NCBI GenBank assembly: GCA_021791345.1
Contig: JAJYWT010000202.1
Span: 1-41,940, forward strand
DNA length: 41,940 nucleotides
Direction of reading: 5' to 3'
Source: a bacterium
GTDB taxonomy: Bacteria > Chloroflexota > Dormibacteria > UBA8260 > Bog-877
The position numbers were made by a program, and so were the translations under genes. The notes below the pieces were generated by a model that saw only the letters and a program-made list of their open reading frames with translations, was not told where the DNA came from and ran no database searches. Of the stretch, positions 15,498 to 24,626 are shown piece after piece (position 1 is the first letter of the stretch; each line of letters begins with the position of its first letter).

Positions 15498-16847
15498 TTG
15501 ATCGACAACCGCGCATCTGGCGGGGCGGTGGGGTACGGACGCCTGGCCTGGGCCGTGTCGGCCGTGGTCATGGCCGCCCCGATCGGGCTCTACTTCTGGT
15601 TCGTCGATGTCTTCGGCGTGAACGTTCCCTTCGACGACACCTGGAACGGGACGCTTCCCCTGCTCCGGGCGCTCGCCGATGGCCGACTCCAGCTGGCCGC
15701 GCTGTGGGCGCAGCACAACGAGAACCGCATGCTCATCCCCAACCTGCTCACCCTCCTGATCGACTCCGCAACCCGCATGAACGAGCGGGCCGACATGCTG
15801 GTGAGCGGCTGCTTTCTGGTTCTTGCCCTGGTCGTCATCCTGGTTCTGGCCCGGCGCACGCTCCGACTCGGCCCGCTGCTGCTGGTCCCCGTGGCGTTCC
15901 TGGTGATGGGCCTGGTCCAGTGGGAGAACATCCTCTGGGCCTTCCAGCTCGCCTGGATGCTGATCCTCTTCCTCACGGTGGCGAGCCTGGCGGCCATCGA
16001 GTGGGCGGGGAACCGCTGGAGCGGGTTGGCGCTGGCGGCGACCTTCGGAGTCCTCGCCTCCTGCAGCTCCCTGCAGGGCCTGCTGGTCTGGCCGGTCGGC
16101 CTCTACTACGGCTGGGCGGTGGGCTGGTCCCGCAGTCGCGCTGCCGCTTGGACGGCCGCCGCCCTGGTCACCGCCGTCGGGTATTTCCGGGGCTTCGGTC
16201 CCGTGGGGACGCCCTCCCGCCCCCTGCTGGCCTTCCAGGAGCCGACCGTGGCGGCGCGCTACGCGGCGCTCCTCGTCGGCGGGATGTTCGGCTTCCACCA
16301 CCTGCTCTTGGGAGGAGTCACGATTGCCGCGGTGGTGGCCCTGGCACTGTTCGTGGTGTCGGACCGGCGCTGGCGCCGGGAGCTGCGGCTTCCCATGGCT
16401 CTGATCGGCTTCGCCGTGGGCTTCGACGCCCTCGTCCTGGTGGGTCGGCTCCCTCTGGGGCTCGCCAGCGCTGGGGCATCTCGGTACACCACCTACAACC
16501 TCTGCCTCGTGGTCGGCCTATGGCTGGCCAGCCTCCACATGATGCGGCGCCGAGTTGCGCCCCAAGGTTCGCCGCCCTCGGCCTCCGCACCCCTGCTCTG
16601 GCTGGGGGCTGCGCTGGTGGCCGTGATCGTGGGTTGCCAACTCGGCGGTGATGTGCCCGCCGGGCTCTCGGGCGGTGCCAGGGCCCGCGCCCAGCGCGTT
16701 GCCGGTACGCACCTGCTGCTGGACCTGGCCCGGGCGCCGGACAGCGCCCTGGCAGCCGACCTCTTCTTCCCCAGCGGGCAGTACGTCCGGGTCTGGACCG
16801 GTGTGCTGCGTCTACACCGCTGGTCACTGTTCAGTGGAACGCCGTAG
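15498..16847 (+). CDS. Polytopic membrane protein, possible GT-C-like
   Basis: A 449-residue hydrophobic protein with about ten predicted membrane helices. After the first helix comes an acidic loop NVPFDDTWNGTLP, then LWAQHNENRMLIPNLL. An acidic pair in the first extracytoplasmic loop is typical of GT-C lipid-sugar transferases, so such a role is possible but not shown. TTG 15498 has GGGGG 4 nt upstream; GTG 15528 is an alternative start. It heads the rightward series of polysaccharide genes and is followed by 233 nt with no recognised gene except a short ORF coupled to the next one. Confidence 0.75.
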   Translation: MIDNRASGGAVGYGRLAWAVSAVVMAAPIGLYFWFVDVFGVNVPFDDTWNGTLPLLRALADGRLQLAALWAQHNENRMLIPNLLTLLIDSATRMNERADMLVSGCFLVLALVVILVLARRTLRLGPLLLVPVAFLVMGLVQWENILWAFQLAWMLILFLTVASLAAIEWAGNRWSGLALAATFGVLASCSSLQGLLVWPVGLYYGWAVGWSRSRAAAWTAAALVTAVGYFRGFGPVGTPSRPLLAFQEPTVAARYAALLVGGMFGFHHLLLGGVTIAAVVALALFVVSDRRWRRELRLPMALIGFAVGFDALVLVGRLPLGLASAGASRYTTYNLCLVVGLWLASLHMMRRRVAPQGSPPSASAPLLWLGAALVAVIVGCQLGGDVPAGLSGGARARAQRVAGTHLLLDLARAPDSALAADLFFPSGQYVRVWTGVLRLHRWSLFSGTP

Positions 16848-17015
16848 GGGTGGCCTGCGCTAGCTCCAGGAACCGCTCCTGAACACTCGGCGGAACTGGG
16901 CTCCGCCTCGCAGGTGACCCGGATTCGACATCGGCCGCCTACTCCAGGCGGGGTGGCGTGCCTGCCCGCCTACGGCGTGGCGGCGACGCGCCGCCGGGGT
17001 ACCAAAGGCGGTCGA

Positions 17016-17084
17016 TAGACTGGCCCGGTGATGCCGCCCGAGCCCAGAACTGCCCGGATCGAGGTCGGGCCTCCCCTCCGTTGA
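17016..17084 (+). other. -10 element and possible leaderless upstream ORF coupled to the next gene
   Basis: TAGACT (17016-17021) is a TANNNT-type -10. A start 7 nt later falls on GTG 17028, which with ATG 17031 opens an 18-19-codon frame ending TGA 17082-17084. That stop overlaps the TTG at 17081 of the next gene. The encoded peptide (begins MPPEPRTARIE) is not recognised; it may serve only to bring ribosomes to the TTG. Confidence 0.35.
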
Positions 17085-19021
17085 CCGTCCGCCGCGAGTC
17101 GGGCGCGGTGGGAGAGGGAGCCGGAGGTTCTCCCGAGGGGCACTCGCTCAGGTGGCTCACCCTCTGCGTCGCGTTCGCCCTTCTGATCGGCGCGCTCATG
17201 ATCCCGGCGCTCCTGCTGGTGGCCTCGCCCGCGGTCGGTGCCCTGGACCCCTCTTGGCAGCTGAGCCTGGGAGCCGCTCTCGCTGATCACCTGAGGTTCG
17301 GCCCGCAGTACCTGTTCACGTACGGGCCGCTGGGGTTCATGCACGAGTCCCTGCAGTACCCCACGGCGGTCCTCACCGATCTGGCCATCGTCGCCATCGT
17401 TGGCTCCGCCATCGCCTACCCACTGGCCTTTCTCCTCTTCGCCGAGGCGATGCGGCGGATCACCGGCCGGGTGGGGTGGCAGGCGGTCGTCCTGTTCTTG
17501 GGCGCCGGCCTGGCCGCCTATTGGTCGGGGGCGATCGCCGGACCCGGGAGCCGCGCGGTGATCATCTCGCTGGCAGCGCTGACCACCTGCTGGCTCGTGC
17601 CCCGATCGAGATGGGCCCCCTGGCTGGCGGTCGGCGCCGGGTTGTGCCTGGCGTTTGCCGCCCTCTACAAAATCGACTACCAGTTCGTGGCCCTCGGGGA
17701 GCTGGCTGTCTTCACCGGGCTGGCACTGGGGGCCAAGGACGGGCCCCGCTCCACAGCGCTCTTGGCCTGGGCCTCTGCGCTGGTCGGCTATCTGGCCATC
17801 TGGCTCCTGGCCGGTCAGCGCTTGGCCGACCTTCCTTCGTTCTGGATCGGCGGCTGGCAGATTTCGGAGGGGTACAGCGCCGCCATGTCGCTGGCGGCAC
17901 ACTGGAAGACCCTGGCGGAATTGGCGCTGGTGGCGATGGTGGGGATCGGCCTGCCCCTGGTGGCGGAGCGCTGGCGTTCCCGGCAACTCTCCGCCCAGGC
18001 GGTGGCGGCCCTGATCAGCCTGCCCTGGCTGTACGCCAACTGGAAGGACGGGATGGTGAGGCAGGGGGGACTGGCTGGGGACAACGTTCGGGTGCTGGCG
18101 CTGTTCGCGGGGATCCTGGCGGTGGCCTGGCTGGTGGTGGTCGTCAGCCCGCGCCTCCTCTCCTGGCGAACTTTGCCACCCCTCCTGGGCGCAGGGGTCT
18201 GCGTAGCCGTCAGCGTGTACGGCTTCGGCTGGACCGAAGGCCCGCGGTGGATCCTCACCGTACTCCAGCCTCAGCAGCCCCCGGCGGTGAGCACCGCTGG
18301 GATCGTCCCCGCCTCCATCACCGCCTCGCTCCGGGGGCACACCGTGTCGGCCCTGCCCTGGGACGCCGCCTACGTGATCGAGAACCACCTCGCCTGGGAC
18401 ACCCTACCGGAGCCACAGACCTACTCCGCCTACACCCCCTACCTGGACCACCTGGACGCCAACCAGCTGGCATCCCCGGGGGGAGCTCAGCGGCTGGTGG
18501 TCACCCTGGAGGACATCGACGCCCGGTACCTCTTCTGGGACCCTCCGGCGGTCTGGGACACCGTCATCTCGCGCTACTCCTGTGGCGCGACGTTCCCCGG
18601 CAGCGTGGTGCTGAACCGCCGACCGCCGGCGGTGGGCCGCCAGGTCCCGATTGGGCAGGAGTCCGGGAAGGTGGGCAGCTGGATCCCGGTGCCCCGGACT
18701 GCGGATCCGTATGAATTCGCGTCGCTGCAGCTGGGCAGTTCGCTGGAGGGACGGGTGCTCAATCTGGCACTTCGCCAGACGGCGGTGATGGCAATGCTGC
18801 AGCTCAGCAACGGCAAGGTGGTCGGGCCGGACCGGATCATCACCAGCACCGCCGTGGACGGGCTCTACCTGTCCCACTACCTGACCTCAACCCAGGGGCT
18901 GTGCCGGGTGCTGTCCGGAGATGGCGCAGGGATCCCGGGGATCACGGCTATCCAGCTGATCCCCAGCCATCCGTCGGAGTGGGCGACCTCGGTCACCATC
19001 CGGTTCACCGCCGCCCGGTGA
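17081..19021 (+). CDS. Large polytopic membrane protein with extracytoplasmic C-terminal domain
   Basis: A 646-residue protein with about ten or eleven membrane helices (roughly residues 25-420) and a soluble C-terminal region of about 220 residues rich in strands. The first loop holds LDPSWQLSLGAALADHLRFG followed by QYLFTYGPLGFM, a pattern I associate with uncharacterised membrane proteins of polysaccharide loci; no catalytic motif is certain. The frame is open upstream to 16958, but TTG 17081 is preferred because a short upstream ORF ends on it and the residues before it are arginine-rich and protein-unlike; GTG 17108 is another option. Likely part of polymer assembly or transport. Confidence 0.75.
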   Translation: MTVRRESGAVGEGAGGSPEGHSLRWLTLCVAFALLIGALMIPALLLVASPAVGALDPSWQLSLGAALADHLRFGPQYLFTYGPLGFMHESLQYPTAVLTDLAIVAIVGSAIAYPLAFLLFAEAMRRITGRVGWQAVVLFLGAGLAAYWSGAIAGPGSRAVIISLAALTTCWLVPRSRWAPWLAVGAGLCLAFAALYKIDYQFVALGELAVFTGLALGAKDGPRSTALLAWASALVGYLAIWLLAGQRLADLPSFWIGGWQISEGYSAAMSLAAHWKTLAELALVAMVGIGLPLVAERWRSRQLSAQAVAALISLPWLYANWKDGMVRQGGLAGDNVRVLALFAGILAVAWLVVVVSPRLLSWRTLPPLLGAGVCVAVSVYGFGWTEGPRWILTVLQPQQPPAVSTAGIVPASITASLRGHTVSALPWDAAYVIENHLAWDTLPEPQTYSAYTPYLDHLDANQLASPGGAQRLVVTLEDIDARYLFWDPPAVWDTVISRYSCGATFPGSVVLNRRPPAVGRQVPIGQESGKVGSWIPVPRTADPYEFASLQLGSSLEGRVLNLALRQTAVMAMLQLSNGKVVGPDRIITSTAVDGLYLSHYLTSTQGLCRVLSGDGAGIPGITAIQLIPSHPSEWATSVTIRFTAAR

Positions 19022-19047
19022 TCCCCAGCCCCGGCCGTGCCCAGATC

Positions 19048-19073
19048 GGCCCCCCAACTGGGGCCGCTATCAT
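19048..19073 (+). promoter_or_regulatory. Hairpin and candidate -10 before UDP-glucose dehydrogenase
   Basis: GGCCCC (19048-19053) pairs with GGGGCC (19060-19065), a short hairpin that may end the preceding transcript. TATCAT (19068-19073) follows and fits a TANNNT -10 for the downstream operon. Both are weak on their own. Confidence 0.3.
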
Positions 19074-19142
19074 CGGGCCGCGGGAGGAAGTCGGTGGGGA
19101 CGGGCCAGGGCGCTGGAGACGGCGCCGCCCCTGGAGGATTGC

Positions 19143-20447
19143 GTGGCGATGAGCGTCCGAGTCGAGAGCGCCCGCTTGGCGGTGATCGGAGCCGGCTACG
19201 TCGGGCTGAGCACGGCCGTGTCTCTGGCCCACCTGGGGCACCGGGTCTCCCTAGGCGAGGTGGACCCGGGGAAGGTGGCGCGGCTCCGCCAGGGCACCCC
19301 CACCATCGTCGAAGAGGGGCTGGCGGAGATCCTCCGCGAGGGGCTCGACTCGGGCCGGCTGACGATAGAAGAGGGAGCGGTGGCCGCGGTCTCGGAGGCA
19401 GAGTTCGTATTCCTCTGCCTTCCCACCCCCCAGGGCGAGGACGGCTCGGCCGACCTCAGCTACCTGGAGGCGGTGGCCCAGGAGATCGGGCCGCACCTGG
19501 CCCGGGAGGCCGTCGTGGTGAACAAGTCGACCGTCCCGGTGGGTTCCACCATGGCAGTTGAGCGTCTTCTGAACCGCCCGGACGTGAGCGTGGTCTCCAA
19601 CCCTGAGTTCCTGCGCGAGGGGTCGGCCATCCATGACTGCCTCCACCCGGAACGCATCGTGGTAGGCGCTGACGACCCCAAGGCGGCCGCCCGCGTGGGA
19701 GCGCTGTTCTCCCCCACCAACGCACCAGTTCTCATCACCTCGGCGGCCAGCGCCGAGACCATCAAGTACGCCAGCAACGCCTTCCTGGCCACCAAGCTCA
19801 GCTTCGTGAACTCGGTGGCCACTCTCTGCGAGTACTTGGGTGCGGACGTGCGAGACGTCCTCCTGGGAATGGCCTACGACCACCGGATCGGCTTCGACTA
19901 CCTGCGTCCCGGCCCGGGTTGGGGCGGCTCCTGCCTGCCCAAGGACACCCTGGCCCTGGGCGCGATCAGCAGCGCGGCCGGGTACCACTTCGGGCTGCTG
20001 GAAGCGGCCATCGAGGCCAACCGCAGCCAGCTCCGCCAGGTGTCGGCCAAGATCCGACAAGCCGCCGGAGACCAGCCGGGGGCCACGGTGGCCATCTGGG
20101 GGCTCACCTTCAAGGCGGGCACCGATGACCTCCGGGACTCCCCGGCGCTGCAGGTGGTGCGCCAGCTGCGGGAGACGGGGATCCGGGTGCGCGCCTACGA
20201 CCCCAGCGTCGGGGTGGGAACTCCAGCACCGGTGGAGGGGATGGAGCTCGGCGCGGACCCCTACTCGGTCTGCTCGGAGGCGGATGCCTTGGCGCTGCTC
20301 ACCGAATGGGACGAGTTCCGCTGGGTCGATTTCGAGCGAGTGCGGGACTCGATGCGCCAACCCCATCTGGTCGACGCCCGCAACCTCCTGGACCCGACCG
20401 CCCTGCGCCGGCTGGGGTTCCAATATGTGGGCGTCGGCCGGCCGTGA
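19143..20447 (+). CDS. ugd: UDP-glucose 6-dehydrogenase
   Basis: Oxidises UDP-glucose to UDP-glucuronate with two NAD+. The 434-residue product has the NAD motif GAGYVG at 16-21, LPTPQGEDGSADLSY near 93, NKSTVPVGST near 127, NPEFLREG near 153, KYASNAFLATK (Lys208, Asn212), catalytic Cys264 in GGSCLPKDT with Lys267, and GLTFKAGTDDLRDSP. All catalytic residues are present. GTG 19143 lies 5 nt after GGAGG; an in-frame ATG at 19149 is possible. Its stop overlaps the start of the UDP-xylose synthase gene (GTGA), and that enzyme uses its product. The enzyme class is secure; UDP-glucose as substrate is strongly supported by this pairing. Confidence 0.92.
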   Translation: MAMSVRVESARLAVIGAGYVGLSTAVSLAHLGHRVSLGEVDPGKVARLRQGTPTIVEEGLAEILREGLDSGRLTIEEGAVAAVSEAEFVFLCLPTPQGEDGSADLSYLEAVAQEIGPHLAREAVVVNKSTVPVGSTMAVERLLNRPDVSVVSNPEFLREGSAIHDCLHPERIVVGADDPKAAARVGALFSPTNAPVLITSAASAETIKYASNAFLATKLSFVNSVATLCEYLGADVRDVLLGMAYDHRIGFDYLRPGPGWGGSCLPKDTLALGAISSAAGYHFGLLEAAIEANRSQLRQVSAKIRQAAGDQPGATVAIWGLTFKAGTDDLRDSPALQVVRQLRETGIRVRAYDPSVGVGTPAPVEGMELGADPYSVCSEADALALLTEWDEFRWVDFERVRDSMRQPHLVDARNLLDPTALRRLGFQYVGVGRP

Positions 20448-21426
20448 GCAGATCCGGAGGGTCAGCGGAGCCGGCGGCTCGGTCGCGTCGCGTGGTGGTC
20501 ACCGGGGGGGCCGGCTTCCTGGGATCCCACCTCTGCGAGGCACTGGTCGCGAGGGGGGACCGGGTCGTCTGCGTCGACGACCTCTCAACCGGGCGGCGAG
20601 AGAACCTGAAGTCGCTGGAGGGGTCGCCGGACTTCGAGTTCCTCGAGGCCGACGTCAGCCGCGGACTCCCCGTGGACGGACCCGTCGACGCTGTCCTGCA
20701 TTTCGCCAGCGCCGCCTCGCCGCCTGCCTACCTGGCCCGCCCCCTCGAGACCCTGGCGGTGGGAAGTGACGGCACTCGGCACTGCCTGGAGCTGGCCGCC
20801 CGCCACAAGGCTCGCTTCATCATGGCCAGCACCAGCGAGGTCTACGGAGATCCCGAGGAGCACCCCCAGTCCGAGGAGTACTGGGGACGGGTCAATCCCG
20901 TCGGCCCGAGGAGCGTCTATGACGAGGCCAAGCGCTTCTCCGAGGCGCTCACCATGGCCTGGGCGCGCAGCCGGGGGGCAGACGTGGGGATTGCCCGCAT
21001 CTTCAATACCTATGGCCCGCGGCTCCAGCCTGGCGACGGCCGGGTGGTGTCCAATTTCGTGGCCCAGGCTCTGTCGGGCCGGCCCCTCACCGTCTACGGA
21101 GACGGCTCCCAGACCCGTAGTTTCTGCTACGTGTCGGACCAGGTGCGGGGCCAGCTGCGCCTCCTCGACTCCGGCCTCACGGGTCCCTTCAACATCGGCA
21201 ACCCCGGGGAAGTGACAATGCTGGAGATGGCCAGGCTGGTTCGGGAGCTGACGGGGGCGTCGTCGGCGATCGAGTTTCAGCCGCTACCCGTGGACGACCC
21301 CCGGCGCCGCTGCCCTGACATCACGAAGGCCAACCGGGAGCTCGGCTGGGCACCTGCGGTGGGTCTGCGCGCGGGGCTGCAGGCCACCATCGACGCCGCG
21401 CTCCGTTCGGCGCAGGAGGGAAGTTG

Positions 21427-21427
<1 letters not shown>
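20444..21427 (+). CDS. uxs: UDP-glucuronate decarboxylase (UDP-xylose synthase)
   Basis: An extended SDR of 327 residues that decarboxylates UDP-glucuronate to UDP-xylose. It has TGGAGFLG at 20-27, FASAASPPAY near 87, STSEVYGDPEEHPQ near 129, EEYWGRVNPVGPRS, and the catalytic Tyr159/Lys163 in YDEAK. The HPQxExYWGxVNPxGxRSxYDExKR signature is characteristic of Uxs enzymes and separates them from GalE and RmlB. The frame is open upstream from 20306 inside ugd, but GTG 20444, overlapping the ugd stop, is the sensible start. The stop overlaps the next ATG (TGATG), so ugd-uxs-GT2 form a coupled operon. Confidence 0.9.
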
Positions 21428-22143
<716 letters not shown>

Positions 22144-22226
22144 TCCTGGACCCGTCCCGGCGGGCCGAGCGCGCGCCCACCTCGGCTCGGCGCCGCCCGC
22201 CCGACGCCACCGGGAGCTGACCTCAG

Positions 22227-24488
22227 GTGGAGAAGGTGGCGGAGGGCCGCCGTTTCCCCTCCTGGGTGCCCCCGGTCACGATCGCGGTCCTGGTGATGCT
22301 GGCCAACGTTCTGGCCCTCAGTGGGGCGGTGGACACCAACCCCCTCCTGCTCCACAGTGGCTTAGGGGTGGGGATGCGCCCGGGACTGCTTCCGGGCTTC
22401 CCGTCGATCGACCCCAACGACGGCTTCACGCTCCAGGCGCTCGGCCACCTGGCAGCGTCGGCCTGGCTCTCCGGGAAGGTGCCCTGGTGGAACCCTTTCG
22501 AGGGGCTCGGAGCACCGCTGGCCGGGGAGATGCAGTCGGCGGCTCTGTTCCTGCCCGCCATCCTCCTCAACGTGGGCCAGGGGGTCCTCTACTTTCACGT
22601 CCTGCTCGAGCTGGTGGCGGGGCTGGCCACCTACCTCCTTCTGCGCCGGCTCGGGGTGGGGGAGCTGGCGGCCCTGGTTGGCGGAGTGGCGTTTGCCCTG
22701 AACGGTACCTTCGCCTGGCTGGGCAATGCGGCCGCCAGCCCGATCTGCTTCCTGCCCGTGACCCTGTGGGGTTTGGAACTCATCCGCTCTCACCCGGCGC
22801 GGGGAAGCCGCCTCGGCTGGGCGGTGGTGGCGGTGGGGGTGGCCGGCTCCATCTACGCCGGCTTCCCCGAGACCACCGCCGTCGACACCCTGCTGGTGGG
22901 GCTCTGGACCCTACTGCGCCTCCCGGGGCTGGACCGCCCGCAGATGGGGCGGTACCTGGCCCTCTCGGCGGGCGGGGCACTCCTCGGCCTGCTCCTCGCG
23001 GCACCGCTGATCGATGCCTTCCTCTCCTACCTGCCCCACGCCAACGTGGGAGGGCACGCCGGCGGGTTTGGGACCGCCTACCTCTCCCGCTCGGCGGTGG
23101 CCATGCTGCTCATGCCCTACGTCTTCGGTCCGATCTTCGGCTTCTACACCTTCGACCACAGCGGAGCCCTGGGAGCCATCTGGGGAAACATCGGCGGCTA
23201 CACCACCGCGGGGCTGGTCGCATTGGCCTCCATGGCCGTCTGGTCGGCGATCCTCTCGGGGCGTCAGCGCTGGCTGCGGCTCGGATTGACGGCCTGGGTC
23301 GCCCTCGCGTGGGCGAAGACCTTCGGGGTGCCCGTGGTCAACCAGCTGGTCGCCCACCTTCCGGGTTTCTCCGGGGTGGCCTTCTATCGATACGCGCCGC
23401 CCTCGTGGGAGATGGCTCTGGTGGTGCTGGCCGCCCTGGGGCTCGACGACCTCGCCCGAGGTCACCTCTCGCTCGGGGTCGCCTGGCGCGCCACCGGCAG
23501 CTCCCTGCTCTTCCTGTTGATCGCCCTGGGAGCGGCGGCGCACGAGCTGGCCCGCATCCATGGGGCGCCCCACCTCAGCCTCTGGGCCGGCGCCTCCCTG
23601 CTCCTGGCGCTGGGGCTCATCGTTCTGGTCGGGCTTGCGGCTGCCTACCCGGAGCGGCTGCGCTCATCGGGCCGCCTGGGGGGTCCAGCTGCCGTAGCCG
23701 TGGCCGTGGTTGCCGAGGCCGTGGCGCTCTTCTTCCTACCCCAGCTGTCCGCTCCCCGGGGGGGGCGGGTGGACCTGGCCCCGGTCCGCTACCTGGCAGC
23801 CCACCTTGGGGGCCATAGGTTCTTCACCCTGGGTCCACTCGCACCCAATTACGGGTCGTACTTCGGCCTGCCGGAGCTGAACGTCAACGATCTCCCCATC
23901 CCCAGTGCCTTCGCCACCTTCGTCATCACCCACCTGGATCCCAACGTAAACCCGGTAATCTTCACCGGCGGCACCCAGTCCAGCCCCACCGGTCCATCTC
24001 CCGAGCAATCGCTGCTGCGAGACCTGGCCGGGTACCGCCTGGCAGGGGTCGCCTACGTGGTGACCGCGCCCGGACCCCTGCCCCAACCACTCGGCCTCCC
24101 GAAGGTTTTCAGCGATTCCGCCGCCACTATCTACCGCCTCCCCGGGGCCGAGCCGCTGATGACCGTGTCCGCCGGGTGCCAGGTGCTCACCTCCAGCACC
24201 TACTCTGCCAAGGTCAGCTGCCGCCAGGCGGGGACCCTCCTCTGGCGGGAGCTCGACCTTCCGGGATGGACGGCGACCATATCCGGCCGGAGGGTGGCGG
24301 TCCGGCCCGCCGGCCCGGCCTTCCAGGAGGTGCCCCTCACCGTTGGACGGCAGCTGGTCAAGTTCAGCTTCGAGCCTCCCAACGAGTCAGCGGGCGCGGC
24401 GCTGGCCGCCCTCGGGATCCTGGTACTCCTGGCCGGAGCCGCGATCGCATGGAGGCGCCGGGTCGGGATCCCGGAGGCTGGGCGGTGA
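22227..24488 (+). CDS. YfhO-family polytopic membrane protein (probable GT-C glycosyltransferase)
   Basis: A 753-residue protein with about 12-13 membrane helices and a soluble C-terminal part from about 520. The early segment DPNDGFTLQALGHLAASAWLSGKVPWWNPFEGLGAPL is the pattern of YfhO-like proteins (PxWNPxxGxGxP), where an acidic loop precedes the helix bundle. Relatives are thought to attach sugars from polyprenyl-phosphate donors outside the membrane. The C-terminal SSTYSAKVSCRQAGTLL and LDLPGWTATISGRRV matches the YfhO periplasmic domain end (PGWxAxxxG). GTG 22227 has a modest ribosome site. Likely uses lipid-linked sugar made by the preceding GT2. Confidence 0.8.
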   Translation: MEKVAEGRRFPSWVPPVTIAVLVMLANVLALSGAVDTNPLLLHSGLGVGMRPGLLPGFPSIDPNDGFTLQALGHLAASAWLSGKVPWWNPFEGLGAPLAGEMQSAALFLPAILLNVGQGVLYFHVLLELVAGLATYLLLRRLGVGELAALVGGVAFALNGTFAWLGNAAASPICFLPVTLWGLELIRSHPARGSRLGWAVVAVGVAGSIYAGFPETTAVDTLLVGLWTLLRLPGLDRPQMGRYLALSAGGALLGLLLAAPLIDAFLSYLPHANVGGHAGGFGTAYLSRSAVAMLLMPYVFGPIFGFYTFDHSGALGAIWGNIGGYTTAGLVALASMAVWSAILSGRQRWLRLGLTAWVALAWAKTFGVPVVNQLVAHLPGFSGVAFYRYAPPSWEMALVVLAALGLDDLARGHLSLGVAWRATGSSLLFLLIALGAAAHELARIHGAPHLSLWAGASLLLALGLIVLVGLAAAYPERLRSSGRLGGPAAVAVAVVAEAVALFFLPQLSAPRGGRVDLAPVRYLAAHLGGHRFFTLGPLAPNYGSYFGLPELNVNDLPIPSAFATFVITHLDPNVNPVIFTGGTQSSPTGPSPEQSLLRDLAGYRLAGVAYVVTAPGPLPQPLGLPKVFSDSAATIYRLPGAEPLMTVSAGCQVLTSSTYSAKVSCRQAGTLLWRELDLPGWTATISGRRVAVRPAGPAFQEVPLTVGRQLVKFSFEPPNESAGAALAALGILVLLAGAAIAWRRRVGIPEAGR

Positions 24489-24585
24489 GGGGCCGCCGCC
24501 CGCGGGTTGAAACAGCCGGTCTCGTGGCGCGGCGATCTCAGCCCTGGGCCGGCGAGATCGGCCGTCCCAGGGGTTGCCCCCCACC

Positions 24586-24591
24586 TAGAAT
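24586..24591 (+). promoter_or_regulatory. Candidate -10 for the glycosyltransferase pair
   Basis: TAGAAT fits a TANNNT -10; transcription near 24598 would leave a 29-nt leader containing GAGGAG (24615-24620) before TTG 24627. No -35 was found. Confidence 0.35.
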
Positions 24592-24626
24592 CGTGTCGCA
24601 CCCCCCGCGGTCCTGAGGAGCCCCTC

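Noticed and set aside
16970..18388. 472-codon minus-strand frame opposite the membrane protein
   Set aside because: Antisense shadow: the plus strand has clear membrane helices, while this frame is charged and repetitive with no recognisable domain.
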